Assembly (NCBI GenBank): GCA_900550935.1 | Contig: URUD01000061.1 | Location: 1 to 13,786, forward strand | Length of the DNA stretch: 13,786 nucleotides | Source: an uncultured Roseburia sp. | GTDB taxonomy: Bacteria > Bacillota > Clostridia > Lachnospirales > Lachnospiraceae | Direction of reading: 5' to 3' | Shown: piece by piece, positions 12,939 through 13,786 of the stretch | How the letters are laid out: each line of letters starts with the position of its first letter | How positions within the stretch are numbered: the stretch's first letter is position 1 | Notes under the pieces: model-generated | Told to the model about the DNA's origin: nothing | What the model saw: only the letters and a program-made list of their open reading frames with translations | Database searches by the model: none | Program-made: the position numbers and the translations under genes

Positions 12939-13786
12939 CTATCTATTTTTCATATTATAAACCATTGCCAAAATTTCCGCTACTGCCTGATACAATTCCG
13001 GTGGAATTTCTGCTCCTACATCCACATTTGCATATAGCATTCGAGCAAGGGGTTTGTTTTCTACAATTTCGATATTGTGTTCCTTCGCTGACTCCCTGAT
13101 CTTCTGAGCCAGATAATCCTCACCTTTTGCAAGGACGACCGGTGCTTTGGAAACCTCCGCATCGTATTTGATCGCAACGGCAAGATGTGTCGGGTTCGTG
13201 ATGACCACGTCCGCCTTTGGAACATCCTGCATCATTCGCTGCCTTGATGCCTCTCTCATTCGCTGTCTCTGACGACCTTTTATCTCCGGATTTCCCTCTG
13301 TGTTCTTGTACTCATCCTTCACTTCCTGTTTGGTCATTTTCATTTCCTCATTGAAGCGGTGTCTCTGATATGCAAAATCGGCTACACCGACCACGAAGTA
13401 TACAAGACTGATCTTAAATCCGGCATTGATGATAACACTGCCGCAAAGGGCAATCGCCTGATTCAGTGACATATCATACAGAATAAATATATCATTTACA
13501 TCATCTTTTACTGAGGTATACGCAACATAGATAATGGTCGCTATCTTTAATATAGACTTAAATAATTCAAAGATTGAATCTTTGGAAATAATCCTCTTAA
13601 ATCCGTTGATCGGATTGAATTTATCTCCCTTTGGCTTTAAGGGCTTTGCTGTGACTTTCCACCCTACCTGCACGATACTGACAACCAGCGTCACCGCAAC
13701 ACCAAATATAAAAAACGGGGCTGTCACCTTAAACATCATCAATATCACAGTAAGCATAAAGGAACTCACCTGTTTTACCGAACAAT
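12939..13786 (-). CDS. flhB: Flagellar export switch protein FlhB, C-terminal part (5' end outside the window)
   Basis: 281 codons plus stop are present and the reading frame stays open to the window edge. FlhB is normally about 350-390 aa, so roughly the first 70-100 residues lie outside; the in-frame GTG at 13767-13769 is not a real start. Visible are about three of the four transmembrane segments, the family-typical AKPLKPKGDKFNPINGFKRI, and the cytoplasmic domain with the autocleavage site NPTH (13185-13196) in ITNPTHLAVAIKYD. FlhB is the substrate-specificity switch of flagellar export, cleaving itself between Asn and Pro to change from rod/hook to filament substrates. The end ELYQAVAEILAMVY is also typical. 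It precedes flhA as in most Firmicutes. Confidence 0.96.
   Translation of the reverse strand, partial: CSVKQVSSFMLTVILMMFKVTAPFFIFGVAVTLVVSIVQVGWKVTAKPLKPKGDKFNPINGFKRIISKDSIFELFKSILKIATIIYVAYTSVKDDVNDIFILYDMSLNQAIALCGSVIINAGFKISLVYFVVGVADFAYQRHRFNEEMKMTKQEVKDEYKNTEGNPEIKGRQRQRMREASRQRMMQDVPKADVVITNPTHLAVAIKYDAEVSKAPVVLAKGEDYLAQKIRESAKEHNIEIVENKPLARMLYANVDVGAEIPPELYQAVAEILAMVYNMKNR

Noticed and set aside
12954..12959. TATAAT on the minus strand near the flhB stop as an flhA promoter
   Set aside because: No -35-like hexamer lies 16-18 bases upstream. The bases encode the conserved FlhB C-terminus and the operon context makes an internal promoter unnecessary.
12575..13099. 174-codon open frame on the plus strand across flhA and flhB
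   Set aside because: It is antisense to two conserved genes and spans their junction, with no recognisable domain. Other long plus-strand frames in the window are rejected for the same reason.
1..13786. Insertion sequences, prophage genes, CRISPR repeats, toxin-antitoxin or defence genes
   Set aside because: None were found. All sizeable genes fit one continuous motility operon plus rpsB, with no target-site duplications, transposase motifs or regularly spaced repeats.

Overview
This window is the 3' part of a large flagellar-chemotaxis operon, with every gene on the minus strand. It looks like a motile low-to-moderate-GC Firmicute. The protein sequences, the Shine-Dalgarno sites and the small accessory proteins fit Lachnospiraceae (the Roseburia/Agathobacter/Butyrivibrio neighbourhood) best. 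The family is an inference; the phylum is much safer. No mobile element, CRISPR array, tRNA or rRNA was seen, and no gene-free stretch exceeds 300 bases.

Layout in transcription order (right to left): flhB (5' end outside the window), flhA, flhF, flhG, a PilZ/YcgR-type c-di-GMP receptor, cheB, cheA, cheW, a long hairpin, cheC, cheD, a small two-TM acidic protein, the flagellar sigma factor fliA/sigD, a small Lys-rich hypothetical protein, a SwrB-position coiled-coil membrane protein, and a membrane-anchored protein with only the MltG LysM-like domain. The start of rpsB (ribosomal protein S2) follows, with its own promoter and a structured leader. The order flhB-flhA-flhF-flhG-cheB-cheA-cheW-cheC-cheD-sigD-(swrB)-rpsB matches the end of the Bacillus subtilis fla/che operon as I know it. 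The additions here are the PilZ gene and the small proteins around sigD.

How the genes work together: FlhA and FlhB form the export gate and substrate switch of the flagellar secretion system. FlhF (SRP-type GTPase) and FlhG (MinD-type ATPase with a DQxxxLR activator motif) set flagellar position and number. CheA and CheW form the receptor-coupled kinase complex, CheB and CheD modify receptors, and CheC is a CheY-P phosphatase. The PilZ protein links c-di-GMP to motility. FliA turns on late flagellar genes. Genes are packed with gaps of about 0-30 bases or short overlaps. The clear exceptions are the 97-base cheW-cheC gap, which holds a 17-bp hairpin, and the 172-base gap before rpsB.

Most of the window is an ordinary, well-understood locus. 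The parts most worth a second look are the rpsB leader RNA (with a possible five-codon upstream ORF), the cheW-cheC hairpin, and the little-characterised small proteins flanking fliA. I did not find a clearly new multi-gene system.
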